From Aquisphaera insulae (GTDB lineage Bacteria; Planctomycetota; Planctomycetia; Isosphaerales; Isosphaeraceae), in NCBI RefSeq assembly GCF_011064615.1, contig NZ_JAALJH010000003.1, positions 1 through 64,000 on the forward strand: a stretch of DNA of 64,000 bases, given 5' to 3'. Both the position numbers and the translations under genes were made by a program. The first letter of the stretch is position 1. Every line of letters begins with the position of its first letter. A model generated the notes under the pieces. That model ran no database searches, was not told where the DNA came from, and saw only the letters and a list, made by a program, of their open reading frames with translations. Below are positions 25,061-35,800 of the stretch, piece by piece.

Positions 25061-28000
25061 TCACCCTTCCTCTCCAACGGTCCATGCCCAGAGATGTTCG
25101 TCTCGCCTCGCGGTCTGCACGCGGATCGTCGTGCCGTCGCCCGGGGCGACGTGCGCCTCGCCGGTTCCCTCGTCGAACGCGACGACCTCGGCCCCAACCG
25201 TCCCGCAGGCCCTGGCGGCGGCACGGATGGCCACGGCCTCGCGGCCGGCTCGCTCATCCTCGCCGTGGAAGGCCCGGACGTCGATGCCGACGCGGGCCGA
25301 GGGATCGCGGACGGCGATCGCCACGGCCAGGCCGTCGGCGAAGGCGGTCGAGATCGCCGGCGGATCCGGACGGTCGGGAGCCGCGAGGTCCATGAGCAGG
25401 GCTTCACCGGTGCCTTCGGCGATCCGGACGGCCAGGTCCGCCGGGAATCGCGGTGCCTCGCCGGCGGCCAGCCAGAGCCGGCGGACGGCCTCCTTGGCCG
25501 CGACCTTGCCCCGGAGCGACTCCGCCCGGCGGGACTCGGATCCGCCGTGCTCGCCGCGGGCTTCTTCCAGCTCCTCGGGCGAGAGCTGCACGGCCTCGAG
25601 GACGTCACGCCAGACCGGCCGCGACATGTCGGCGGGCGGGGCGAGCCAGACGGCGGCCGCCTCCGCCGGATCGACTCCGCGGAGCTCGAGCGGCTCGCCG
25701 ACGAGGATCGCGTCGGGGGCCCGGAAGACGTCGCGGTATCGCGACGGCCAGTAGAACCGCCAGTCCTCCCAGCCCTCGATCCGCATCCAGGCCGTCTCAT
25801 CCGGCCGGACGATCTCGGCGTCAACCCGGACGCGATGGCGCTCGACCTCTCGGATGAAGATCCGGCAGGCGACCGGCGTCCCTTCTCGGGGGGAATCGCC
25901 GAAAATCGAGAGCCGGCCCATGCCCAACGGGAAGATCACGTCCCCCTGCTCGAGGCAGTCGAGCCCCCAGCAGCCCAGGAGGTGCGTGAAGTTGTCGAGG
26001 ATGATCGGGTCGATGAGCATCGCGCCGGGCTCGCCCTGGCGGAGGATCGTGCCCAGCGGACGGACCGTGAGCACGCCGGAGGCGCCCTCCGACCCGGTCG
26101 GGCCGACCTCGGTCACGGCCTGCATCGCGGGGCCGTGGAAGAGCCACTGCTCGTCGTAAAGCTGCTCCGCCGTGAACCTGCTGGGCCGAGCTTCCGCGGG
26201 GCCGAAGGGCGTCGCCCGGACGGGCTCCGCGGCGGATCCCGCGAACCGGGAGATCCCCTCGTAGACGAGCCGGCCCGCGGCGCCGGGCTCCAGGACGTGG
26301 TGGAGCGTCACGCGGGCGGCCAGGGGGTCGCCCGCGAGTCCCTCGGCGCGGATCTCGAATTCGGAGCCGGGCGCGTAGGCGACCCACCGGTGTGCCTTCA
26401 CGCCCTCGAGGCCCTCGAGCGCCATCCCGGGCGGGACGACGAGCGCCCCGGCCTCCGCGACGATCTCCGCCATCACCGCGAAGGGGACCACGGGCAGCCC
26501 CAGGCGGCCCGGCTCCAGGGCCGAGATCCGCCGCCCCCCCAGCGTGTGATTCGTGGCGGCCGGGTCGCCGATGCCGTCGAGCGCGAGCCGGCTGACGAGC
26601 CTCCGGCCGGGCTCCCAGTCGACGATGGCCCCGATCCAGGGGCCTGGGGCGGCCGGCGCCGCCATCGCCGGACGCGGGGGCGGATCCGCGGCCGCGGACG
26701 CCAGGTACGCTCGCATGACCTGCTGTTGAGTGGTCAGAAACTCATTCATCGAACTCAGGTAGCCGAGCATCGCACCGTCGGCGGCGGCGGCGGCGAAGGG
26801 GGCGAGCAGCTCGAATTCGACCGGGCTCGGATCGACCGGAACGTGGTGCCCGTTGGCGATCGCCCGCCCATCTCCGTTCGACGGCGTGAGGTCCGCGAGG
26901 GCCAGCTCGCGAGCAAAGAGGCTGCCGGCATCCTCCGATCGCCGCGATGGGGCCCTCAGCCTGGCGGCGAGGCCCCGGTCCAGCGTCATCTCCGGGAAGC
27001 CGAGCGCGAGATCCTGGGTCGGGCGGGGGGGCGGCGGCGCCGCCTCCAGGTCGATCGTCGTGGGCCGTCGGCGGGCGTAGAAGTAGGTCAGGTCGATCGC
27101 GATCCCCTGGGCGAAGAGCGAGGCGGCCAGGTGATTGAGCTGCGCCGTCCCGGATCGCCGGGGGAGATTGGCGGCGACGGCGAACGCGGGACGACCGCGG
27201 AGGATGTCCTCGGCGTACCCGCAGAGGTTGCCCCGTGCGCCGGCGTCGACGAAGACGCTGTGGCCGTCGCGGTACATCGCCTCGACCGTCTCGCGGAAGC
27301 GGACCGGCCGGGTCCATTGATCGACGGCCAGGCCGCGGATGACCTCCGGATCATCGCCCATCGGTGCGGCCGTCGCGCACGAGTACACGGGGACGGTCGG
27401 GGGCTTCAGGTCCAGTCCGCCGTAGAACGCGCGGAGCGGATCGAGCGCGGTCGAGAAGCGCGGCGTGTGATACGCCCGGGCGAACGGGAGGACCTCGCAG
27501 ACGACGCCGGTGCCCCGGAGATCGGCGACGACGCGGTCGGTCTCGTCGGCCGGCCCGGCGAGGACCACCTGGTGGGGGCAATTGTCGATGGCGACCATGA
27601 CCGACGGCCCGGCCGCGCGGCACGCGGCGAGCGCCCGATCGCGGTCGGTCCCCGCGGCGACGAGCCGCGCCGACGGGATGGCGCCCTGCGACTCGAGCTC
27701 CCGGAAGGCCGCGCTCAGCCGGCTGAGCGGGCCGTGGAGGGAGCGATCGGTCGAAAGCACCCCCGCCGCCGCGAGCGCGGGGAGCTCGCCGCTGCTGTGG
27801 CCGGCGACGGCCGCGGGTCGCAGGCCCAGGCGATGGAGGACCTGGAAGATGGCCCACTGGCAGGCGAAGACGGCGGTCACCGCGGTCTCGGCCGAGAAGA
27901 GCCGGCCCTCGGCCGACTCGGGGCCGCCGAAGAGGTGTCGGCTCGGGGGCGTCTCCTCGCCGGAATCGCGGGCGATCCGATCGGCGACGTCGATGACCGA

Positions 28001-29827
28001 GCGAAGCTCCGGGAAATGCGGGCAGAGATCCGCAAGCATGCCGGGATATTGCGAGCCCTCGCCCGGGAAGAGGAACGCGAGCGAGCCCTCGCGGCCGGCG
28101 GGTCGTTCCCAGAAATAGATGCCCCGGGCGTCCTTCACCAGCCGGCACTTCGGGTCGCGGAGGCGGGTCTCGGCGGCCTCGAGATGCGCGATCAGCTCCT
28201 CGATCGAGCCGGCGACGAGGCCGAGGCGGACGGCCCCGGGCCGGGCGATCGCCTCGCCGTTGAGAGTCCAGGCCAGGTCCTTGAGGGCGTGTCGCTCGCC
28301 GCGACCCAGCCGATCGCGGACCCACCGGACCCGGTCGGCGAGCCCCGGGCGATCGTCGGCGGCGAGCAGGAATGCCTCGGTGTCCCAGCCCAGCATGGCA
28401 CCCGGCGTCATGCCGTCGGCCGATCCGGGGTGCTCCTCGAGGACGGCATGGGCGTTGATCCCGGCGAACCCGAAGGCGCTGACGGCGGCGCGACGAGGGC
28501 TCGCGGCGTCGCCGTGCGTCCAGGGGCGGGATTCGGCCAGCATCTCCAGCCCGGCGGCGGCCACGCGCGGCTGCGGGCGGTCGGCCCCCAGGGTCGGCGG
28601 CAGGACGCGGTGATGGAGCGAGAGCGCCGCCTTGATCAATCCGGCCATCCCGGCCGCGGGCATCGCGTGGCCGATCTGCGAGGCGACGGCGCCCAGGACG
28701 CGAGCCCCGGAGGCGGCGGAAGCCCTGGGGAAGACGCGAGCCATGGCGCGGAGCTCCGCGCGGTCGGCGGCCGGCACGCCCAGGCCGTGACCCTCGATCA
28801 GGCCGATGCTCCCGGGATCGATGCCGGCCGCCCGGTAGGCCCGCCGCATCGCCCGGGCGTGCCCCTTCGCGCTCGGCGCGGCCAGGCCGCGGCCGCGGCC
28901 ATCGCTGGCCAGTCCCACGGCCTTCACGACGGCGTAGATCCGATCGCCCGCGCGTTCGGCATCGGCCAGCCTCTTGAGGATGACCACGCCCGCCCCCTCG
29001 CCCGGGATCATGCCATCGGCGTCCGCGCCGAATGGCCGCGCCTTGCCGGAGCGCGAGAGGACGTTCAACCGGCTGAAGACCAGCGGGAAATCGACGTCGG
29101 CCTCGACGTAGACGCCCCCGACGATCGCCACGTCGGCCCGCCGCTCGATCAGGGCCCGGCTCCCGAGCTCGACCGCCAGCAGGGAAGAGGCGCTCGCGGC
29201 GTCGACCACGAAGCTGGCGCCGGAAAGGTCCAGTCGATCGGCGATCCGGCCGGCCGTGGCGTTGGTGAGCTGGCCGGGGATCGTCGCGGCCTCGAAGGGG
29301 GGGAGGCTCGCCTTCAGCCCGTGGCGGATGTCGTCGAGGTCCCGGTCGGTCCATTCGGGGTGGAGCGAGGCCAGCAGGCCGACGGTCTGGGCCACGATCC
29401 GGCCGTGCTGGAGCCTGGTCAGGTTGCCGCGGTTGAAGTAATTGCCGCGGCCGATGACCACGTCCACGCGGCGGCGGTCGATCGCGTCCGGGACGATCCC
29501 GGCGTCGTCGAGCGCGGCACGGGCGGCGTCGAGGATCAGGAACTGCTCGGGCTCGCCGCCGGCCACGGCCAGCGGCATGATGCCGTGGGCCGTGGCGTCG
29601 AACGGGATGGGCCCGTCGAGATAGCCGCCGCGGCGGCAGGCCACGCGATCGTTCGCCTCCGAGTCCTCGTCGAGGAAGGTCTCGAGCGGCCAGCGATCGG
29701 GGGGGACCTCGCGGGTGGCGTCGCGATTGGCCAGGATGTTCGCCCAGTAGGCGAACAGGTCCGCCGCGCCGGGGAACCGGCACCCCATGCCGACGATCGC
29801 GACGTCATAAGGCCGGCGCCGGCTCAT
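25061..29827 (-). CDS. Iterative PKS/PUFA-synthase-like protein: KS(Ser)-AT-DH-PPTase-like
   Basis: The 1588-residue protein has four regions. (1) KS-like, about 8-465: fold motifs are present (His347 in IEGHGLG, His387 in SQIGHAMPAAG), but the catalytic Cys position is Ser212 in VVDAASASSLLAV. (2) Acyltransferase, about 583-890: PGEGSQYPG, Ser678 in VAGHSSGELPAL and His787. (3) Dehydratase-like double hot-dog, about 1065-1365: His1094 in NHTLGGRR, Asp1278 in DPIILDNF. (4) Phosphopantetheinyl-transferase-like, about 1400-1588, with RGKVAAKEAVRRLW and VGIDVR but no later WxxKEA. There is no ACP. In Pfa terms it merges a CLF- or PfaC-like KS, a PfaB-like AT, a DH and a PfaE-like domain. It starts in a four-base overlap with the upstream synthase gene. 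Confidence 0.88.
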   Translation of the reverse strand: MSRRRPYDVAIVGMGCRFPGAADLFAYWANILANRDATREVPPDRWPLETFLDEDSEANDRVACRRGGYLDGPIPFDATAHGIMPLAVAGGEPEQFLILDAARAALDDAGIVPDAIDRRRVDVVIGRGNYFNRGNLTRLQHGRIVAQTVGLLASLHPEWTDRDLDDIRHGLKASLPPFEAATIPGQLTNATAGRIADRLDLSGASFVVDAASASSLLAVELGSRALIERRADVAIVGGVYVEADVDFPLVFSRLNVLSRSGKARPFGADADGMIPGEGAGVVILKRLADAERAGDRIYAVVKAVGLASDGRGRGLAAPSAKGHARAMRRAYRAAGIDPGSIGLIEGHGLGVPAADRAELRAMARVFPRASAASGARVLGAVASQIGHAMPAAGMAGLIKAALSLHHRVLPPTLGADRPQPRVAAAGLEMLAESRPWTHGDAASPRRAAVSAFGFAGINAHAVLEEHPGSADGMTPGAMLGWDTEAFLLAADDRPGLADRVRWVRDRLGRGERHALKDLAWTLNGEAIARPGAVRLGLVAGSIEELIAHLEAAETRLRDPKCRLVKDARGIYFWERPAGREGSLAFLFPGEGSQYPGMLADLCPHFPELRSVIDVADRIARDSGEETPPSRHLFGGPESAEGRLFSAETAVTAVFACQWAIFQVLHRLGLRPAAVAGHSSGELPALAAAGVLSTDRSLHGPLSRLSAAFRELESQGAIPSARLVAAGTDRDRALAACRAAGPSVMVAIDNCPHQVVLAGPADETDRVVADLRGTGVVCEVLPFARAYHTPRFSTALDPLRAFYGGLDLKPPTVPVYSCATAAPMGDDPEVIRGLAVDQWTRPVRFRETVEAMYRDGHSVFVDAGARGNLCGYAEDILRGRPAFAVAANLPRRSGTAQLNHLAASLFAQGIAIDLTYFYARRRPTTIDLEAAPPPPRPTQDLALGFPEMTLDRGLAARLRAPSRRSEDAGSLFARELALADLTPSNGDGRAIANGHHVPVDPSPVEFELLAPFAAAAADGAMLGYLSSMNEFLTTQQQVMRAYLASAAADPPPRPAMAAPAAPGPWIGAIVDWEPGRRLVSRLALDGIGDPAATNHTLGGRRISALEPGRLGLPVVPFAVMAEIVAEAGALVVPPGMALEGLEGVKAHRWVAYAPGSEFEIRAEGLAGDPLAARVTLHHVLEPGAAGRLVYEGISRFAGSAAEPVRATPFGPAEARPSRFTAEQLYDEQWLFHGPAMQAVTEVGPTGSEGASGVLTVRPLGTILRQGEPGAMLIDPIILDNFTHLLGCWGLDCLEQGDVIFPLGMGRLSIFGDSPREGTPVACRIFIREVERHRVRVDAEIVRPDETAWMRIEGWEDWRFYWPSRYRDVFRAPDAILVGEPLELRGVDPAEAAAVWLAPPADMSRPVWRDVLEAVQLSPEELEEARGEHGGSESRRAESLRGKVAAKEAVRRLWLAAGEAPRFPADLAVRIAEGTGEALLMDLAAPDRPDPPAISTAFADGLAVAIAVRDPSARVGIDVRAFHGEDERAGREAVAIRAAARACGTVGAEVVAFDEGTGEAHVAPGDGTTIRVQTARRDEHLWAWTVGEEG

Positions 29828-32800
29828 CGAACGGCCTCCAGCCGGCGGGCCGCCGGTCGAAGGATCGGGGCCTCGAGCGTCCCGAGGTCGCCGGCGTAGA
29901 TCACCTCCACGTCCCCCTTGCGGCCGCGGCTGAGCTCGTCCATGAGGGCGGCGACGCCGGCCTCCGGCGCGATCATGCCGAGCCCGCGCGAGCCGAGATG
30001 ATCGGCCAGGTCCGAGACCATGCCGATGCCGGCCCAGGGGCCCCAGATCGGCGCCAGCACGCGGCCGGGCCAGCGGCGGTCGAGCCAGATCGCCAGCTTG
30101 TTGAGGGCGTCGTTGGCCGCGGCGTAGTCGGACTGGCCCTCGTTGCCGAATCGGCCGGCGATCGAGGAGAAGAAGACGCTGAACCGGAGCCGTTCCGGGT
30201 GCAGGATCCGGGCGAGGTTGAGGGCTCCGTCGAGCTTCGTACCGAGGACGCGGTCGAAGGACTCGATCGACTTCTCCGTGATCAGCTTGTCTCGGATCAG
30301 CCCCGCGCCGTAGACGAGCCCGACGGGCTCGCCGACGAGCCGCCGCCAGCCGTCGAGGACGCTCGCGACCCGGTCAGGATCGCGGACATCGGCCTGGGCG
30401 TACTCGACCCGGGCGCCCAGGGCCTTCAACGTCTCCAGGCTGCGACGGACCTCGCGACCGCGGCGGAACGACTGGTAGGCGAGCTCGAGGTCCGCGGGCG
30501 CGACCGGTTTTCCCCCGCGGCGGAGGCGATCATAGAGGGCGGACTTGAGCGCCGCGGGATCGTCCACGCGGTCGAGCTCGGCGTCGGCCGGGCCGATGGG
30601 CGCGGGCGTGGTGCCCATCAGGAGCAACGTCGGCCGCCACCGCCGGGCCATCTCGGCGGCGACCAGCGACGTGATCCCGCGGGCCCCGCCCACGATCACC
30701 ACGGGCTCGCCCGGCGCCACCGGCGGGGCGGCCTTGGCCGACGACGACGGGAGGGACGAGGGGACGGCCCGGAGGCGGATCCGGCGGCTTCCTCGGTAGC
30801 CGACCTCCGACCACGGGTCGTCGTTGAGGAGCTCGCCCAGCAGGCGGGACGCCAGCTTCTTCGTCGCCTCGCGGACGTCCAGGTCGACGACGCGTGTGCG
30901 GACGGCACTCCACTCGCGGGCGATGGTCTTGATCAGGCCGAAGACGGCGCCGTGGCCCGGGAAGATGTCGACGGTGCCGGCCTCGCCGACGCCGTGGAGG
31001 CTGGCGAGATCCCCGCCCATGGCGGTCGCGGCGATCAGGGAGGCACCGCCGCGGGATGCGGCCTCGCCGAGGTCGCCGGCCATGCCCTTGGCCAGCAGGA
31101 ACAGGCCCCGCGCATCCGGCGTCATCCGCCGCGCCCAGGCCGCCGGATCCAGGTCACAGGCCCGCGACGACCGGAGCGGCGAGAGGTGGACCAGGCCCGT
31201 CAGCGGCCCGCCGAGGCGAGCCCGGGCCAGCGAGTCCTCGACCGCGGCCTCCGACGTCCAGTCGAGCCGCGAGGACGGACCGCCGACCACCGCGGTCTTC
31301 CAGCCTCGGGTCCGGAGCGACGCCTCCAGCGCGTCGGAGACCCCGCGGTCATCCGGGGTGATCACGACGACGCCCCCGTCCACCAGGCCGGCCTCGCCCC
31401 CTTGCAGGGGCGCGGGGACCGCCTCCAGGACCAGCCGCCGCGGCTCGACCCCGGCGGCCTCCGGAGCCCTGTCCCTGGCGGCCGGGACGGGCGTCACCGC
31501 CGCGGGGGCCGGGGCCGGGGCCGGGGCCGGGGCCGGTGTCGGTGTCGGTGTCGGCTCGGCGGCCGCCTTGCCCAGCGACTTCTCGACGCGATCGACGATC
31601 GCGCCCAGGGTCCTGGCGCCCGCGAGCCTGTCCATGGCCTCCGGATCGGACGCCCCGCCGATCCCCGGGTACGCGTCGCGGAGCTTGCCCAGGATCTCCA
31701 CGCGCTTGATCGAATCGATGCCGAGATCGGCCTCCAGGTCGAGGTCCAGCTTGAGGACCTCGAGCGGATAGCCGGTCCGGTCGCGGACGATGTCCAGGAG
31801 CCTGGCGGCGACATCGTCGCGGACGACGGCCGCGACGGCCGGCGGTGCGGGGGCCGGCATCGCGACGACCGGCGCGACCGGTTGCTGAGCGGGCTTCGGT
31901 GCGGGCGGGGGCGGCGCGGGCCGGGGCGCGCTCACGGGCACAGGCACGGGCGCAACCGTCGGAGCCGGCGTCGGCGTCGGCATCGCCATCGGCGGCGGGG
32001 ACGGCGCCGCAGTGCTCACGCCGGGCGCGGGGTGGCCGGACAGGTACGCGAGCATGGTGGTCCGCTGGACTTCCAGGAAGGTCCGCATCGTCTCCTGGAA
32101 TGCGAGCATCACGCGCTCGGAGGCCGCCGGGGCCGCCATCGGCACCGGCGACGACGACGGGGGCGGGGACGGCGGCACCGCCGCGGCCCTGGTCGGTTCC
32201 GGGGTCTCGAGACGCGGCGAAGGAGCGGTCTGCGGCTTGCCGTTGGTCGCGTGCATCGTGCGGGATCCCTCGTGCCTCGTGCCGTTGGACGCGGTTCCGT
32301 TTGACGTTGGTGCCTGCGGGGGGGCCGGTGCGGGCGGAGTCGGGCTGCTCGGCGTCAATCCCGACTGGCCGAGCCGACGCGGCTCCGGCGCGTGCATCGG
32401 GCGTGCGCGGCTGCCGTTGACCAGCCAGGTGGACGGGGAAAGCGGCGTCGAACCGTCGCCCGCGGGGAGGTTCTCCAGGTCGAGGACGCGGTCGGAACGC
32501 CCCCTCGTCAGCTCCGCGAGCCTGGGCCTCACGCCGGCTGCCGTCAGCCTGGCCAGGGCATGGAGCAGGCCCACCACGCCCTGCCGACCGGGCATCTCGA
32601 AGGCCACGCTCAGGTGGGGTCGGTCGCCGAGGATCGAGCCGATGAGCGAGGAGAGCACGCAGCCCGGGCCGACCTCCACGAAGACGCCCGCCCCACCCTC
32701 GGCCATCGCCTCGATCATCTCGGCGAAGCGGACGGGGCGGACGGCGTGCTCGCCCAGCCGGGCCGCGATGGCGCGGGGGTCGTCCGGGTGGACGGTCGCG

Positions 32801-35800
32801 TCGAGATTCGAGTAGACGGGCATCGAGGGCGGACCGCCCAGTCGCCGGGCCGCCTCGTCCGCCAGCGGCCCCCGCGCCGGTTCCATCCGGGGCGTGTGGA
32901 AGGCGGCGGCGACCGGCAGGCGACGAGCCCGGATCCGCCTGGCCTCGGCCCGCTCGATGACCCGCTCGATCTCCTCGCGAGGCCCGGCGACGACGGTCTG
33001 CTTGGGCCCGTTGAGGTTCACGAGCCGGGTCTCCGCCAGCCCCGCGATCAGCGGCCGGACCGCGTCCGCACCGGCCATCAGGGCGGCCATCGTGCCGGGA
33101 GCATCCCCGCCCGCCTCGCGCATCAGGCGGCCGCGGGCCTCGGCCAGCGCGGCCAGGTCATCCGCACGCAACGAGCCGGCGGCGTGGAGCGCGGCGAGCT
33201 CGCCGAAGCTGTGGCCGGCGACCATGTCGGCCTTCAGGCCGAGCCGGTCGAGGAGCCTCAGCAATCCGACACTCGCCGCGCCGATCGCCGGCTGCGCGAC
33301 CTCGGTTGCGCGGAGGGCGTCGGCCTGACCGCCCTTCGTCGCCTCATCGAACGCCGGGGCCGGGAAGACGAGCGGGCCGATCGGGTCCCGCCCGCTCGAG
33401 ATCAGGGCCGCGTCGAATTCCTCGAAGCCGCCGCGGACCTCGTCGAAGTGCACGGCCAGCTCGCGGAGCATGTTCACGGCCTGCGAGCCCTGGCCCGGGA
33501 AGACGAAGGCGACCTTGCCGCCGGGGACGCCGGCGACCTGGCGGTAGTGGATGCCCCTCGGATCGGCGATCTCCTTCGTGCCCGACCGGATGGCACGGCG
33601 GGCGGTGTCCAGCTTGGTGATCAGGTCTTCATGCGATTCCGCGACGATGGCCAGGATCGGCCCGGCGGCCCCCCCGTCGAATCGCGTGCCGAGCGTGTGC
33701 GCCAGGTCGCGGAGCGAGGGCTTCGCGCCAGCCGCCAGTCGCCCCGCCAGGCCGTCCAGGTCGCGGAGCAGAGCGCCGCGATCGGCGGCCGACCAGGCGA
33801 GCAGCTCCGCCGGCCAGTCGCGGGTCGGGGGCGCGGGGCTCGCCACGGGGTCGGCGTCGTAGGCCTCCAGCACGGCGTGGAAGTTCGTCCCGCCGAACCC
33901 GAAGGCGCTGACGCCCGCCCGCCGGGGTCGGTCGGGGGCGGCATGCAGCCAGGGCTGGGGCTCCACGTTGATCCGGAGCGTCTCGCCGTTCTCCTTCAGC
34001 CGGGGCGTCGGTGTCTCGATGCCGATCGTCGGGGGGAGCACGCGATGCCAGAGCGCGAGCGACGCGTGGATCAGGCCGGCGAGACCCGCGGCGCACTTCG
34101 TGTGGCCGATCTGAGACTTGACGGAGCCGACGACGCAGCCGCCGGGCTTCCCGCCCCGGGAGGCGAGCAGGCGGCCGAGGGCGCCGACCTCGACGACGTC
34201 GCCGACGGCCGTCCCGGTGCCGTGGGCCTCCACGTAGCCGACGGTCGAGGGGTCGATCCCGGCCTCGCGATAGGCCCGCTCGAGCGCCCGCACCTGGCCG
34301 TCGTCATTGGGCGCGGTCAGGCCCTTGGCCCGGCCGTCGCTGGAGGAGCCCACGCCGCGGATCACGGCGTAGATCCGGTCGCCGTCGCGCTCCGCGTCCT
34401 CCAGCCGCTTGAGGACGACGGCCGCCACGCCCTCGCTGATCACGATGCCGTCGGCACTCGCGTCGAACGGCCGGCAGCGGCCCCGCGGGGAGAACGCCTG
34501 GGTCTTGCTGAAGGCCAGGTAGGTGAACGGATTCTGGACCGTGTCCACACCCCCGAGCAGGACCATGTCCGCCGCGCCGTGGCGGAGCTCGCGGACCGCG
34601 AGGTTGAGCGCGGCCAGCGACGAGCCGCACGCCGCATCCACCGTGTAATTCGCGCCCCCCAGGTCCAGCCGATTGGCGATCCGCCCGGCGGTGACGTTGA
34701 GCAAAAAGCCCGGGAAGGAGTCCTCGGTCCACTCGGGGAGCAGCCCGTCGCAACGCTCCATCGCCGAGGCGCCGCCGCCGGGGATCACCGCGTCGAGCAT
34801 CGGGAGGTAGGAGCGGAACGCGTAGCCCATGGAGACCTGGGCCGCGCCGCCCCCCATGCCCAGCACGACGGCCGTGCGGTCCTTCGGGAACGGCCGGGTC
34901 GAATAGCCGGCGTCGGCCAGGGCCGCCCGAGAGACCTCGAGCGCCAGGAGCTGCGCGGGCTCCATCGACGGCAGGCTCGCCGGCGGCATGCCGTAGCGGA
35001 TCGGGTCGAAGGGGAGGTCGGGGACGAAGCCGCCCCACTTCGAGTAGATCTTGTCCGGGGCCTTCGGGTCCGGATCGTAGTACGGCCGCCAGTCCCAGCG
35101 GTCGCCGGGGATCTCGGTGATGGCGTCCACGCCCTTGAGGGAATTGGCCCAGAAGGCCGACACATCCTTCGCGCCGGGCAGGAGCGCGGCCATGCCGACG
35201 ATCGCGACGGCGGCGGGGCTCGGCTCGGGCTCGGGATCGGGCGCGGCCACCCGGCGGGTCGCCGTCCGCTCGATCCAGGCGGTCGACCCCGAGCTGACGT
35301 CGCGATGCAGGTCCCGCATCGAGATCGACGCGTCGCGGAGCGCCGCGACCTGGCCGATCATGTACAGCCCGTCCGCCGCCTGGCGTTCCTCCGGGACGGC
35401 AGCCAGCGGCGCCTCGCCGCCCGGCTCGCGATCGACGCCCTTGGCCGCGATCCGCAAGCGCCCGGCGTTGAGCCGCTCGAGGGCCGTGCGGATCTCCTCG
35501 TTCGAGGCCCCGGCGGCGATCAGCCTGGCGCGTTCCGCCTCGAAGGTGCCGACGAACGGCGAGGGCGAGACGCGGACCTGGTGCCCGGGCCCGCTCTCGA
35601 GGAGGACCGTCCGGCGGCAGCGGAGCGCCTCGCGCTGGAACCGCTCGACGATGGCCCCGGTGGAGACCGCCTCGGGGGTGAAGAGGTAGGCCGTGCCCAT
35701 GAGGACGCCGACCCTCATCCCCTTCGCGGCGAGGTCACCGGCGATCGCGGCGACGGCCGCCGCCGAGCGGGCATCGTGGATCCCGCCCGCGAAGACGACG

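Noticed and set aside
25094..29899. Plus-strand open frame of 1601 residues over the second synthase
   Set aside because: It is antisense to a synthase gene with intact motifs. Its predicted protein is Arg/Gly/Asp-rich without any motif, as expected of a shadow frame in GC-rich DNA. The same applies to the long plus-strand frames over the first synthase and the minus-strand frame at 7402-11622.
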